A DNA stretch of 64,000 nucleotides, from the NCBI RefSeq assembly GCF_000422905.1, contig NZ_AUGY01000016.1, positions 1 through 64,000 of the forward strand, in the 5' to 3' direction. A program made the translations under genes and the position numbers. This stretch comes from Paenibacillus alginolyticus DSM 5050 = NBRC 15375 (GTDB lineage Bacteria; Bacillota; Bacilli; Paenibacillales; NBRC-103111). Of this stretch, positions 16,050 to 25,343 are shown in pieces; position 1 is the first letter of the stretch, and each line of letters begins with the position of its first letter. The notes under the pieces were generated by a model, which was not told where the DNA came from, did not search any database, and saw nothing but the letters and a program-made list of their open reading frames with translations.

Positions 16050-16619
16050 TCAAAAAACCTTCTGTGCCTCCCGATCGTCCTTCAAAATCTCAACAGCTTC
16101 TCTAAAACGCAGGGAATGTACAATCTCCCGCTCTCGGAGGAACTTTAGACTGTCCTGAAGATCAACATCGTCGGTTAGATCAATCAACCATTGATAGGTT
16201 GCTCTTGCCTTCTCCTCGGCGGCAATGTCCTCATAGAGATCCGCGATGGGGTCGCCTTTGGCTTGTATGTAGGTAGCCGTCCAAGGTACACCGGATGCGC
16301 TCTGATAGAAGAGCGCTCTGTCATGTGCTGCATAGTGGTCACCCAGACCCGCGGCTTTCAGTTGATCGATGGTTGCATCTTTTGTAAGCTTATACACCAT
16401 TGTTGCAATCATTTCTAAATGGGCGAATTCCTCCGTCCCAATATCTGTTAACAGCCCCACCACCTTGTCTGGGATCGTATACCGCTGATTTAAGTATCGC
16501 AATGCCGCAGCAAGCTCCCCGTCAGCACCCCCATATTGTTCAAGGAGCAGTTTAGCCATCCGAGGGTCGCACTTATTGACTCTGACCGGATACTGCAGCT
16601 TTTTTTCATAAATCCACAT
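16050..16619 (-). CDS. cotJC: Spore coat protein CotJC (manganese-catalase-like)
   Basis: 189 residues, the usual CotJC length. The ferritin-like four-helix pattern of manganese catalases is visible: EQYGGADGELAAALRYLNQR, then DIGTEEFAHLEMIATMV (metal-binding ExxH), and later DIAAEEKARATYQWLI and REREIVHSLRFREAV supplying the second pair of carboxylate/His ligands. CotJC is a mother-cell protein built into the coat; catalase activity is assumed from homology. AAGGAGG precedes the ATG, and the gene follows cotJB by 15 bases in the classical cotJABC order. Confidence 0.95.
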   Translation of the reverse strand: MWIYEKKLQYPVRVNKCDPRMAKLLLEQYGGADGELAAALRYLNQRYTIPDKVVGLLTDIGTEEFAHLEMIATMVYKLTKDATIDQLKAAGLGDHYAAHDRALFYQSASGVPWTATYIQAKGDPIADLYEDIAAEEKARATYQWLIDLTDDVDLQDSLKFLREREIVHSLRFREAVEILKDDREAQKVF

Positions 16620-16634
16620 GCGCTCTCCTCCTTC

Positions 16635-16901
16635 TCAGACTTGCCATGGCCATGGAGGTTCACACCACTGCCAAGGATGTTTGGTATAGCTTTGACCGAA
16701 ATGCATGAGGGGGCCGAATTCCATTTCAAACTGTTCAGCAATTTGTTTCCTCTTTTGTGCGAATTGATTGTACTGTTGAATGGCACCCAGATCATCAGGA
16801 TGAGTATCTAAATACAGCGTCAGCTCCACTAAGACGAAATCTACGGCTTGCAGATCGTGAAGCTGTCTGTAATACGAGTCTGGCAACATGGGTTCACTCA
16901 T
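16635..16901 (-). CDS. cotJB: Spore coat protein CotJB
   Basis: 88 residues, mostly helical. Family features: YRQLHDLQAVDFVLVELTLYLDTHPDD, AIQQYNQFAQKRK, and a C-terminal FGPLMHFGQS with Trp/Pro-rich end (WQWCEPPWPWQV). CotJB is needed with CotJA for assembly of the CotJ layer; no enzymatic function is known. Its start overlaps the cotJA stop by four bases (ATGA). Confidence 0.93.
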   Translation of the reverse strand: MSEPMLPDSYYRQLHDLQAVDFVLVELTLYLDTHPDDLGAIQQYNQFAQKRKQIAEQFEMEFGPLMHFGQSYTKHPWQWCEPPWPWQV

Positions 16902-17134
16902 GTCAATGGGCCTCCTTCTACCGCTTTAGACTCATAAGGCCCGTAAAGCGCCGGCCAGAGCGTTCCTATTTTCAGTGCTTCATAGGGGCTATACTGTGGC
17001 ATGCCCGGCGGTTGAAAGTGGATATATAATTGTGGCGCTGTGTTATAAAGCTTCACTCGAATGGGTGGACAAGGATCAAAGGGACCGATAAATGGATAAT
17101 ATTTTTTAAATTGCGAATGCGAATGCATATGCAT
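16898..17134 (-). CDS. cotJA: Spore coat protein CotJA
   Basis: About 78 residues from the ATG at 17134, which lies 8-9 bases after AGGAGGAG; the frame is open a further 12 codons but without a site. The N-terminus MHMHSHSQ comes from a run of CAT codons, then PFIGPFDPCPPIRVKLYNTAPQ and a Pro-rich QPPGMPQYSPYEALKIGTLWPALYGPY, the typical CotJA pattern. It is the first gene of cotJABC. In B. subtilis this operon is sigma-E controlled, which fits the candidate promoter at 17196-17223. Confidence 0.92.
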   Translation of the reverse strand: MHMHSHSQFKKYYPFIGPFDPCPPIRVKLYNTAPQLYIHFQPPGMPQYSPYEALKIGTLWPALYGPYESKAVEGGPLT

Positions 17135-17195
17135 ATGCTTATCTCTCCTCCTCTTCAGTATTGGGAGCAAATGAATTCTAGCCTAGCGACAAAGG

Positions 17196-17223
17196 TCTAT
17201 ATGCTCGTTATATGCGGCATGAC
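17196..17223 (-). promoter_or_regulatory. Possible sigma-E promoter of cotJABC
   Basis: Minus-strand GTCATG (17223-17218), a 14-base spacer and CATATAGA (17203-17196) resemble the sigma-E pattern with a CATACAAT-type -10. Partial match only. Confidence 0.35.
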
Positions 17224-17310
17224 TTGGCCAAAATCACATGTTTTCCAACATTTCCATATTGGTTGGGTTAAACGTTGACGGCAACGATGAAATCAATCGT
17301 CCAGATATTG

Positions 17311-17354
17311 AAAAAAAATCCCTGCCGCATTGCCATTTGGCAACAAAGCAGGGA
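17311..17354 (-). terminator. Terminator after the YfnB-like gene
   Basis: TCCCTGC (17319-17325) pairs with GCAGGGA (17348-17354), with an inner TTGCC/GGCAA pair; an 8-base T-run follows on the minus strand. Confidence 0.88.
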
Positions 17355-17386
17355 CTTCTAATTTGGAAGCAGCTATCGAGGGCGCA

Positions 17387-18088
17387 TTAATTTAGATAAG
17401 GAATAAGTTCATGAAGTTGACTAACAATCGCTAACGGTTTCTTATCGGAGGCTGGTGCAGTTTTACCATATTTATTGAGCCAAACGGCCTTCATGCCTAT
17501 TTGCAGCGGGCCAGCTACATCTGCCTCCCAATTGTCACCTACGAATAAGGTGTCCTCTGGCAGCACATTGAAATAATCAAGCGCCAGTTGATAAATTCGC
17601 GGATCAGGCTTGGCGATTCCAACGACATTAGAGATCCACACCTGCTCGGGAGGAAACAATTCCTTCAGACCTAAACGCATTATTTTACCCTCTTGCATAT
17701 CGTGGGGTCCATTCGTAATGATTCCTAGCTTATAGCGTTCCTTAAGCTTCATCAGCAGTTCCAGCACGTGAGAATCGGGCGCTAAGCTATTTGCATATTG
17801 TTGGATGTATTGGAGGTTGAAAGCATCTGCCTCATCTTCCGACATCGTGTACTGATGATCAGCTAATGTTTCGATCAGCCTTCGGTTACGATACGCTTCA
17901 ACCGTGCAAATGCGCTGCTCATATAGGTAGTATAGCTCGTCGCTTTTCTTTTGAAATGCAGTGAAGAACACCTCGTTGTCATACTCTTTGGTCACTTCAT
18001 GTTCCGCAAACATCTTTTTCATCACGACATTCCACGTACTTGAGAAGTCAAACAGCGTATCATCCAAATCAAATAAAATTAACTTCAT
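17387..18088 (-). CDS. HAD hydrolase, YjjG/YfnB type (pyrimidine 5'-nucleotidase-like)
   Basis: 233 residues with FDLDDTLFDF (motif I), GIITNGPHDMQ (motif II), GIAKPDPRIYQLAL (motif III Lys) and LFVGDNWEADVAG (motif IV). The DDTL first motif and TNG-P-DMQ second motif are characteristic of YjjG/YfnB, which act on pyrimidine 5'-nucleotides, including damaged or non-canonical ones. The function is assigned by family only. It is the last gene of a probable run yfkAB, CNNM, ytvI, this gene, and carries the terminator of the run. Confidence 0.85.
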   Translation of the reverse strand: MKLILFDLDDTLFDFSSTWNVVMKKMFAEHEVTKEYDNEVFFTAFQKKSDELYYLYEQRICTVEAYRNRRLIETLADHQYTMSEDEADAFNLQYIQQYANSLAPDSHVLELLMKLKERYKLGIITNGPHDMQEGKIMRLGLKELFPPEQVWISNVVGIAKPDPRIYQLALDYFNVLPEDTLFVGDNWEADVAGPLQIGMKAVWLNKYGKTAPASDKKPLAIVSQLHELIPYLN

Positions 18089-18117
18089 ACCCTACCACCC
18101 TGTTCATATGCTGTGGC

Positions 18118-19164
18118 TCAATCCAACTTAATATTTAAGTTCAACAGGCCAGCTTTACGCATAGCTTGATAAATAATAACAACCAACGGCCCTAGAAAGA
18201 GACCTGTTATTCCTAATAACTCGAAGCCAACGTACAAACTGATTAGAGCAGCGAGCGCATTAATTCCTACAGCATCACTAAGCACTTTAGGCTCTACAAT
18301 ACGGCGGAATATCGTCAAAACAAGGAATAGGACTAATAAACCTATACCCATTCCGGTGTGTCCAATCAGCAGTTGATAGACGAGCCATGGAATAAACACA
18401 AGTCCGGTGCCAATCACAGGAACGAACTCCATAACCATCACTAATAAGGAAATGGCTAGCGGATATTCTGCTCGTAAGACCAATAAACCAACAAAAGTGA
18501 CCAAATAGGTCAACACGGCCATGATAAGCTGCGCTCGAATGAAGCCAAAAATAGCTTCCCGCAGGTAAGTCAGCACGTTTTCCATCTTTCTTTTGGAATA
18601 CTCTTCAAACATGGACAGAAAAGACAACCTGAGCTTTGGTAAACTAAACATAAACAAGTATAAAGCAATGACATACATGAGCATTAAAATAAATAAATTC
18701 GGGATTTTTCCAGCTATATTTAAAAAGAAGCCAGAAATACCGCTTAATGCATTGGTTAACGCTCTGGTTAAGGTTTCCGTACTGCTTGCCAACCAAGTTT
18801 GCACTTGTGCCGCTATATCTGGTGACAAGGAATCATAGAACAACTGTGTGCGGTCGACAGCTTGATCCATGTACTTATTCACTTCATCCATATAATTTGG
18901 CGCTTTGCGGCCTAGGTCAATAAGCTCTGTGACGACATTTAACCCAATGAAATAAAATAAGGTCAGCGTCAGCAGCGTAAACACGGTACAAATGATCGTA
19001 GCTGCAATTAATCGGTTCACTCTGGCAGCACGCATGAGAAGCACGGTTAAAGGGTCCAAGAAAATAGCTGTCACGAGCGCTAGTAAGAATGGCAAACCTA
19101 TGGTGAACAATCCGTACAATAGCAGCAATCCAAGCACCATGATTATGATCGACTTAGGCGACAT
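18118..19164 (-). CDS. ytvI: YtvI-type sporulation membrane protein (AI-2E transporter family)
   Basis: 348 residues. About eight membrane segments in the arrangement of the UPF0118/AI-2E exporter family: an N-terminal pair, a long amphipathic central part (about 75-160, extracytoplasmic), and a conserved C-terminal half with VMEFVPVIGTGLVFIPW and RRIVEPKVLSDAVGINALAALISLYVG. YtvI is the sporulation-associated member; its substrate is not known. GGAGGAGTCCTG leads into the ATG, and the gene starts 14 bases after the CNNM gene. Confidence 0.8.
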   Translation of the reverse strand: MSPKSIIIMVLGLLLLYGLFTIGLPFLLALVTAIFLDPLTVLLMRAARVNRLIAATIICTVFTLLTLTLFYFIGLNVVTELIDLGRKAPNYMDEVNKYMDQAVDRTQLFYDSLSPDIAAQVQTWLASSTETLTRALTNALSGISGFFLNIAGKIPNLFILMLMYVIALYLFMFSLPKLRLSFLSMFEEYSKRKMENVLTYLREAIFGFIRAQLIMAVLTYLVTFVGLLVLRAEYPLAISLLVMVMEFVPVIGTGLVFIPWLVYQLLIGHTGMGIGLLVLFLVLTIFRRIVEPKVLSDAVGINALAALISLYVGFELLGITGLFLGPLVVIIYQAMRKAGLLNLNIKLD

Positions 19165-19178
19165 CAGGACTCCTCCGA

Positions 19179-20516
19179 TTATTCTTCTACTGGTTTGATA
19201 GGGTTGATTTTCGTTATGTGAATGCGCACGATACGCAGTCGATCTACTTCGGATACTTCAAACACGTGATTACCGAAAGCCACTCTTTTGCCTTTTACAG
19301 GCGCACCTTCAAGCTTCTTAAACAACCAACCGCCAATAGAGTCCACATCATCGTCTTCGATGTCCAAATCCAGCATATCGTTCAAGTCTTCAATCAGGAC
19401 ACGGCCATCTACGGACGTATACTTTTCTTTCACCTCAACACCGGGCCGTTCATCGATATCGAACTCATCGTGCATCTCGCCAACGATCTCCTCCAGAATG
19501 TCCCCTAGTGCTAGAAGTCCTGCAGTACCACCGTACTCATCAATGACGATAGCAAGTTGAGAATGTTTTTTCTGCATTAATTTCAATACGCGGCTGACTT
19601 CCATCGACTCTGGAACATTGAGAATTGGACGTATAAAGTTTTTAATTTCCTGCTCTTCATCCGGATCTGCTGTTAGTAAATCAGCAATATGAACGAAACC
19701 GACTATGTTATCCTTATCTTGATCAGCCACAGGGTAACGTGTATGCTTCGTCTCATGAACCATACGCAAATTATCAATGAAGCTTAGCTCAAGGTATAGA
19801 CAATCCATATCTGTCCGCGGCAGCATCACCTCACGGGCAATGCGTTCTGAGAATTCAAAAATATTATCGAAAAGCACCATTTCATCTTGATCGATATGGC
19901 CGCTTTTGACACTCTCATCCATTAAGATACGAATTTCTTCTTCTGTATGTGCAGCCTCATGCTCGCTTGCCGGATCTACACCAATCCATGAAAGAAATTT
20001 ATTTGCTGCACCATTCAGCACCCAGATAATCGGGCGAAACACCCTGTAGAAGAAGAGTAGCGGCGCTGAAAGCCATAGCGAGGTCAATTCCGCTTTTTGA
20101 ATCGCGAATGATTTCGGAGCCAGCTCGCCAAGAACAATGTGGAGGAACGTAATAAATCCAAATGAAACAATGAAAGACAAGGTCGTTGTATAAACCGAAG
20201 TCTCTACTTGAAGCTTATGTAAGAGGGGCTCCATAATCAACTCCGCGATGGCAGGTTCACCAACCCAGCCTAGTCCCAGAGAGGCAAGAGTAATCCCCAA
20301 TTGTGTTGCTGATAAATAAGTATCTAACTGCGACGTTACCTTGATGGCATACTTTGCTTTGCCGCTGCCTTCATTGACTAACTGCTGGATGCGCGATTGC
20401 CGAACCTTCACAAGCGCAAATTCAGCAGCAACGAAGAAACCATTGAGCAGGACTAATATAATGACGACTATCAGGTTAAGAGCAATGGAACCGAAATCAA
20501 ACGAAGTGTGTGGCAA
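19179..20516 (-). CDS. CNNM/CorC (hemolysin C-like) transporter with CBS pair
   Basis: About 445 residues. N-terminal CNNM/DUF21 domain: LVLLNGFFVAAEFALVKVRQSRI with three further membrane helices, AELAPKSFAIQ included. A CBS pair follows (AREVMLPRTDMDCL, then VDLAD-like FVHIADLLT, and LAIVIDEYGGTAGLLALGDILEEIVG), then the CorC/HlyC domain ending near residue 440. Members move or regulate Mg2+ and related ions. The TTG at 20516, 8 bases after GAAGGAGAT, is the best start; an earlier in-frame start at 20573 lies inside yfkAB without a site. Second gene of the run after yfkAB. Confidence 0.88.
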   Translation of the reverse strand: MPHTSFDFGSIALNLIVVIILVLLNGFFVAAEFALVKVRQSRIQQLVNEGSGKAKYAIKVTSQLDTYLSATQLGITLASLGLGWVGEPAIAELIMEPLLHKLQVETSVYTTTLSFIVSFGFITFLHIVLGELAPKSFAIQKAELTSLWLSAPLLFFYRVFRPIIWVLNGAANKFLSWIGVDPASEHEAAHTEEEIRILMDESVKSGHIDQDEMVLFDNIFEFSERIAREVMLPRTDMDCLYLELSFIDNLRMVHETKHTRYPVADQDKDNIVGFVHIADLLTADPDEEQEIKNFIRPILNVPESMEVSRVLKLMQKKHSQLAIVIDEYGGTAGLLALGDILEEIVGEMHDEFDIDERPGVEVKEKYTSVDGRVLIEDLNDMLDLDIEDDDVDSIGGWLFKKLEGAPVKGKRVAFGNHVFEVSEVDRLRIVRIHITKINPIKPVEE

Positions 20517-20541
20517 GCGTATATCTCCTTCAGTAAAATGA

Positions 20542-21669
20542 TTAGATGATAGCTTTGCGGCTTTTGAAATCAACAGAACGGTAATACGAGTCGGCTACCA
20601 GCAGGTTAGGGCCACAACAAGAAGCGCTGCTGCAGAAGCAGTTTACGCGCTGGTTCAGCGGATTGTTTTCCCAACGGGCAAAAATGGTATCTAACGGGTC
20701 ATCATGGATGTTGCCGAGAGGTGGTTCATTTGCAAAATCTGTAACGAACACCTCGCCTGTAAAAGTGCTAACATTCAAGCGATTGCGTCCATCCGGATCA
20801 TTACGAACTGTTACATTCGGCTCCTCGCGAAGCCTTTTAACCAATATTCTGTCCTCTTGTAGATCGTTGCAAGCAAAGAATGGCAGTGTGCCAAACAGCA
20901 TCCACATGTCACGATTCCGGCTGTCTAACAACCGATGAATGCTCGTTCTTAACTCGTCCAGAGATACCATGGGAAGATGAGAAGCGAAGGAACTGGCATA
21001 CATCGGGTGAACCTCATGGCGCTTGCAGCCCATTTCGTCAATCAGCTTGTGAATCTGCGGTAATTTCTCATGTGTGCGTGTATTAATCATCGATTCCGCT
21101 GAGACATAAAGTCCGCCTTTGCTGAGCGCGACCGTGTTATCAACCATTCGTTCATACATCCGTGCCGCGGTGTCTTGACCAACCGGATGGCCGCTATTCA
21201 CAAAGCCGACTTGATGGAAATCGTCAGCATTCAAATAATTGAAAGAAATATGCATGACATCCAGATAAGGAGCGAGAAGCTCATACCGGGCTAAGTCAAG
21301 CGTTAAATTGGAATTGATTTGTGTACGGATACCGCGCTCTCGTGCATATTTAAGAATTGGCAGCATATAGTCTTTGACGATCTTGATGTGATACGAAGGC
21401 TCTCCGCCGGTCAAGCTGATCGTTTCTAAATGCTCAACCTGGTCGAGCTGCTTCAGAATGATGGGCAAGGGAATACGAGGCCCTTCCGTCATGGTTAACG
21501 AATCCCCAACCGCGCAATGCTCACATCGCATATTGCACAAATTCGTTATCGTAAGCTCTACACTTGTTAGTACGTGTCTCCCGTATTTGCGATAAGACCG
21601 AATCGGGTCCCATGGATCGTAAGCGGGGGTTAGCTCCTGTAAGATGGAGCTTGTTCCATTCATATTCAT
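20542..21669 (-). CDS. yfkAB: Radical SAM protein YfkAB
   Basis: 375 residues. The radical SAM iron-sulphur motif CNMRCEHC (CxxxCxxC) lies near 46-53 after VELTITNL, followed by SLTGGEPS. The C-terminal NCFCSSASCCGPN gives the CxCxxxxxC-type cluster that names the YfkAB group. The B. subtilis counterpart is known as yfkAB; substrate unknown. CAGGTG precedes the ATG. It probably begins the run into the CNNM gene, 25 bases downstream. Confidence 0.87.
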   Translation of the reverse strand: MNMNGTSSILQELTPAYDPWDPIRSYRKYGRHVLTSVELTITNLCNMRCEHCAVGDSLTMTEGPRIPLPIILKQLDQVEHLETISLTGGEPSYHIKIVKDYMLPILKYARERGIRTQINSNLTLDLARYELLAPYLDVMHISFNYLNADDFHQVGFVNSGHPVGQDTAARMYERMVDNTVALSKGGLYVSAESMINTRTHEKLPQIHKLIDEMGCKRHEVHPMYASSFASHLPMVSLDELRTSIHRLLDSRNRDMWMLFGTLPFFACNDLQEDRILVKRLREEPNVTVRNDPDGRNRLNVSTFTGEVFVTDFANEPPLGNIHDDPLDTIFARWENNPLNQRVNCFCSSASCCGPNLLVADSYYRSVDFKSRKAII

Positions 21670-21798
21670 GCTGTTTACACCTGACCTATCATTTCCTATT
21701 CACTAGCTAATTGTTCCTATCATGCCTATACCTATGCCCTTTATTGTAACTTATGATTCGCAAAAAAGGAAACGGCTGCAAGTTAATGAGAAGCTCCG

Positions 21799-24027
21799 CT
21801 ACTCCTTCTCTGCTTTCAATTGCGATCTCATTCGCAGCCACTTAGGTGCCCACCAGTTCGCATCCCCAAGCAGTTTCATAAGGGCAGGAACGAGCATCAC
21901 TCGAACGATAGTCGCATCGATCAGAACAGCGAGCCCTAGACCGAGCCCCAACGCCTTCATGATTTCAATATCTGTAAAAATAAAAGATCCTACAACTACA
22001 ACTAAGATGAAAGCTGCACTTGTAATTAAGCTTCCCGTTTTCTTAAGTCCTTCAGCCGTACTCTTATCATTGTCTCCGCTTGCCTCATACTCCTCCATAA
22101 TGCGAGAAATCAGGAATACTTCATAATCCATGGATATGCCAAACACGACACAAAAAATGATAACTGGCAGCGTTGCGCTGACATAGCCAATAGACGTTAT
22201 ATGCAGCAAATCAGCCAGGTAGCCATGCTGGAATACTAGCACAACAACACCGAGGCTCGCGCCAAGACTGAGCATATTCATTAATACAGCTTTGAGCGGA
22301 AGCAAAACGGACCTAAAGGCAAGCAATAAAACGATGTAGGTAATCCCCATCACAAAAGTTAATACTTTAGGTATCTCTTTCTGAATTCGATCTATAATAT
22401 CCAGCCTATAGGCCGGTCCGCCTGTGACTGCAATACCAAGTCCATCCTTACTTAAGCTGCGAAGTTCTCGGACAAGGCTATCCGTCGAAGGATCATCGGT
22501 ATCTTTCTCAGGCACCACAACCATCAGAGCTGTGTGATCTTTTGCCAATTTATTGCCTTCAATTTGTGCTTTGACACTTGAATCCCTTAGCATAGCTGCT
22601 AACTCAGCATCCGAATGTTGACCTAGGGAACTGATGAAACTCTGTACTTCTTTTACACCGGATACCCCTTTAACCTGCTCACTATAAGCCCGAAGCTGAC
22701 GAATCGAACCCTCTTCCCATACTTCTCCTTCCGTATGAATAACAATTTGGATGGGACCCATCATCCGCGGATCATAGGCTGCCTTCAATAATTCCGAGCC
22801 ATATCGGGACTCGTAGCTGGGAGGCAGCACTTCCGCATTCGGTACATTTAACTTGATATGACCCATAGGAGTCATGGTGTAGATTAGGGCACCGCCGACG
22901 ATGACAACCAGCAGCACGGGCCGTTTCATTACAGCATAAGCGATTCGTTCCCAAAAACGGGACGTTTCTTGCTTGCGAAAGCGTTTAGGAACGACCTGAA
23001 GAGAGTTAATCCGTTCACCCAGTATACCGAGAAGCGAAAGCAGCATCGTATTCGCGACGATAACAGATATTGACACGACAATTACGCCGCCCAAACACAA
23101 GGAGCGAAAGAAGGTGAGGTCTACGAACAGCATGCCAAGCAGCCCAATCAGCACGGCTATACCAGAAAAAAAGATCGATTTCCCAGCCGTTTGACAAGTC
23201 ATGGCCACTGCTTCAGCCACATTCTTCTGTACCTTGAGTTCCTCTCGAAAGCGACTGACTAGGAACAAGGCGTAATCAATGCCTACGGCAAGACCGAGCA
23301 TCGTCACCATATTCGGGAGGAAGTTCGATAAGGATTGGTGCTGGGCGATAAAATAGGTTATCCCTAACGTAAGGGTAACGCTCATAAGCCCTACAATCAT
23401 AGGCAATAGCGCCGCGACAAGAGTGCCAAACACGATTAATAAGACAATCAGTGCAATCGGTAAACCAATCGCTTCTGATTTGGCAATATCATGCTTACTC
23501 GCCTCCTGCATATCATGCAAAATAGCAGGTCCGCCAGTCACATATACTTTCATACCCGTTGGCGGATGCACGTGCTCTTTAAGCTCCGGATATTTCTCTA
23601 GAGCAGGGTCGGTATCTAGATTTAACGATACGGTAACGGCGAGTACATCCAAATGACCTTCGTTACGAGGTGTCCCGACAAATCTCACACTTTCCACATA
23701 CGGCAGCTTCTTCAAATCGCTAAGCGAATCCATGACGGCTTGCTGATGGTCTTTGGCCGTCATATCGAGCCCTTCCCCTGTATAAACCAGGTTCAGCATC
23801 GTAAGTGGGACACCAAGCTCATCCCGCAGTTGAATGAAGCCGCGATCGGACTCACTGCCTTTAGGCGTAAAGCCGTTGTCTTTGAGCATTCCCGGTGTTT
23901 TCTGAGCAAAAATAGCAAAGCTGAGAAGCAGAAGTACGCCAATAACCAGCACGAGCCATCGGAAACGATGCATCGCATATCCCCATCTCCAAAACTTCCC
24001 TTTCACAGCTGATTCTCTCACACGCAT
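21799..24027 (-). CDS. MMPL/RND-family membrane transporter (YdfJ-like)
   Basis: About 742 residues, twelve membrane segments in two repeats: a single helix near 25-45, a large outside loop (about 45-190), five helices, then the pattern again. Key elements: GLAVGIDYALFLVSRFREEL and GISMDYEVFLISRIMEEY, the paired Asp-containing fourth helices that carry protons in MMPL/RND proteins. Substrates of Firmicute members are lipids or drugs; none can be assigned. ATG 24027 touches TAGGGGG; GTG 24021 has better spacing and may be the true start. A TTG at 24042 lies inside the upstream terminator and is unlikely. Confidence 0.87.
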   Translation of the reverse strand: MRVRESAVKGKFWRWGYAMHRFRWLVLVIGVLLLLSFAIFAQKTPGMLKDNGFTPKGSESDRGFIQLRDELGVPLTMLNLVYTGEGLDMTAKDHQQAVMDSLSDLKKLPYVESVRFVGTPRNEGHLDVLAVTVSLNLDTDPALEKYPELKEHVHPPTGMKVYVTGGPAILHDMQEASKHDIAKSEAIGLPIALIVLLIVFGTLVAALLPMIVGLMSVTLTLGITYFIAQHQSLSNFLPNMVTMLGLAVGIDYALFLVSRFREELKVQKNVAEAVAMTCQTAGKSIFFSGIAVLIGLLGMLFVDLTFFRSLCLGGVIVVSISVIVANTMLLSLLGILGERINSLQVVPKRFRKQETSRFWERIAYAVMKRPVLLVVIVGGALIYTMTPMGHIKLNVPNAEVLPPSYESRYGSELLKAAYDPRMMGPIQIVIHTEGEVWEEGSIRQLRAYSEQVKGVSGVKEVQSFISSLGQHSDAELAAMLRDSSVKAQIEGNKLAKDHTALMVVVPEKDTDDPSTDSLVRELRSLSKDGLGIAVTGGPAYRLDIIDRIQKEIPKVLTFVMGITYIVLLLAFRSVLLPLKAVLMNMLSLGASLGVVVLVFQHGYLADLLHITSIGYVSATLPVIIFCVVFGISMDYEVFLISRIMEEYEASGDNDKSTAEGLKKTGSLITSAAFILVVVVGSFIFTDIEIMKALGLGLGLAVLIDATIVRVMLVPALMKLLGDANWWAPKWLRMRSQLKAEKE

Positions 24028-24040
24028 CCCCCTAATTTGC

Positions 24041-24067
24041 AAAAAGAACCTGGAATCCCAGGTTCTT
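24041..24067 (-). terminator. Terminator of the first HD-GYP gene
   Basis: AAGAACCTGG (24044-24053) pairs perfectly with CCAGGTTCTT (24058-24067), followed by TTTTTG on the minus strand. Confidence 0.88.
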
Positions 24068-24091
24068 CATGCTTGTAATCTATATTTTATC

Positions 24092-25225
24092 TTAAAATAT
24101 GGTTGGCATACTTTCATCCGGATCAAATTCGCCTACTTTAATTTCCCCAATTTCTGAAATTAATGTAGAAAGCTTCGTTGACAGGTCAATTTCGTACGGC
24201 TCCTTGAGCTCTTGACCGGATTGATCCTGCAGCACGCGAACGATCGGCCTATGAGGTACGGTTACGTTTAACTTGGATACAATGCCAAACTCCCCCGTAT
24301 TCAATCGAACAGTTATGCCCAATGGGTAAATCGCAATTTTATCACGGAATAAAGCAATCTGACTTTGATCATACATCGTTCCAGAGCCCGTGAACAGTTG
24401 TTCCATCGCTTCATGCGGCAGTAAAGGTCTTCGATAGACTCTTGTTGTCGTCATAGCATCATAAGAATCCACTAATCCAACCCATTTGGCAAACTCATTG
24501 ATATCTGTACCTTGAATCCCACGCGGATAGCCGCTTCCGTTAATTCGCTCATGGTGCTGAAGAGCACAATGCGCTGACAGAAGAGGAATGTTCGGTTCGT
24601 CTTTCAAAATGTTAAAACCGTATGTCGTATGATTCTTCATCTCTTTAAACTCTTGCTCTGTCAATTGCGAAGGCTTACGAAGAATACCCAGCGGTACTTT
24701 CGTCTTGCCAATATCGTGAAGTAGAGCGCCTAACCCGAGTGTTTCGAGGTTCTCACGACTGTATCCAAAGCTAATTCCCAGCATAATCGCATAAATACTT
24801 ACATTCACAGAATGCTGAAATAAGTAATTATCTTTAACGTTCATATTATTGAGCATAACCATAGCCCCTTGATGAGCGCTTAGATCGTCAATAATCATTT
24901 TCATCACATCACGAAAATTACGTCCGATATCATAATAATTAACGGCACCGCGTTTGTTCGAATCTTCCATAACTTTCTTAAAGGTGTTACGGATTTCGAG
25001 AACAGCCTTGGATCTCGTTTCATCCTGAATAATATCCTCTTGAATGATGTCATTGGTGCGAGAATCTTGAATATATATGTAGTCGATTCCGTATGTAAAA
25101 AGTCGATCAATGAGTCTCTGTGAAAGCTCAACATTAACGGCCAGCAGGACCATACCATCGTCGTTGTAAATATTCTTGGCCAACCTCATTCCAGGATGAC
25201 ACATGTTGATCGGCATTAACAGCAT
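24092..25225 (-). CDS. HD-GYP domain protein, predicted cyclic-di-GMP phosphodiesterase
   Basis: 377 residues. An N-terminal DUF3391-like segment (about 1-110; YDYIYIQD-type) precedes the HD-GYP domain: HSVNVSIYAIMLG, LLHDIGKTKVP (HD pair), HHERINGSGYPRG (the HxxxxxxGYP signature) and VGLVDSYDAMTT. All metal ligands appear present, so it should hydrolyse cyclic-di-GMP to pGpG/GMP; no receiver or membrane domain is attached. GGGGGT lies about 7 bases before the ATG. A C-terminal PilZ-like stretch (GITVRLNTGEFGIVSKLN) is typical of this subgroup. A paralogue lies at 30232. Confidence 0.88.
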   Translation of the reverse strand: MLLMPINMCHPGMRLAKNIYNDDGMVLLAVNVELSQRLIDRLFTYGIDYIYIQDSRTNDIIQEDIIQDETRSKAVLEIRNTFKKVMEDSNKRGAVNYYDIGRNFRDVMKMIIDDLSAHQGAMVMLNNMNVKDNYLFQHSVNVSIYAIMLGISFGYSRENLETLGLGALLHDIGKTKVPLGILRKPSQLTEQEFKEMKNHTTYGFNILKDEPNIPLLSAHCALQHHERINGSGYPRGIQGTDINEFAKWVGLVDSYDAMTTTRVYRRPLLPHEAMEQLFTGSGTMYDQSQIALFRDKIAIYPLGITVRLNTGEFGIVSKLNVTVPHRPIVRVLQDQSGQELKEPYEIDLSTKLSTLISEIGEIKVGEFDPDESMPTIF

Positions 25226-25293
25226 TTCAGGACCCCCGAATAGGTGAGCGTTACTTTCTATCTAAATGTAATAGATTTCACAAAAAAGTTCAA

Positions 25294-25322
25294 TAAAAAA
25301 AACCGCATCATTCGACGCGGTT
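25294..25322 (-). terminator. Terminator of uppP
   Basis: AACCGC (25301-25306) pairs with GCGGTT (25317-25322), extended by partial pairing inside; an 8-base T-rich run follows on the minus strand. Confidence 0.85.
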
Positions 25323-25343
25323 CGATAAATGAAAGAGTGATTA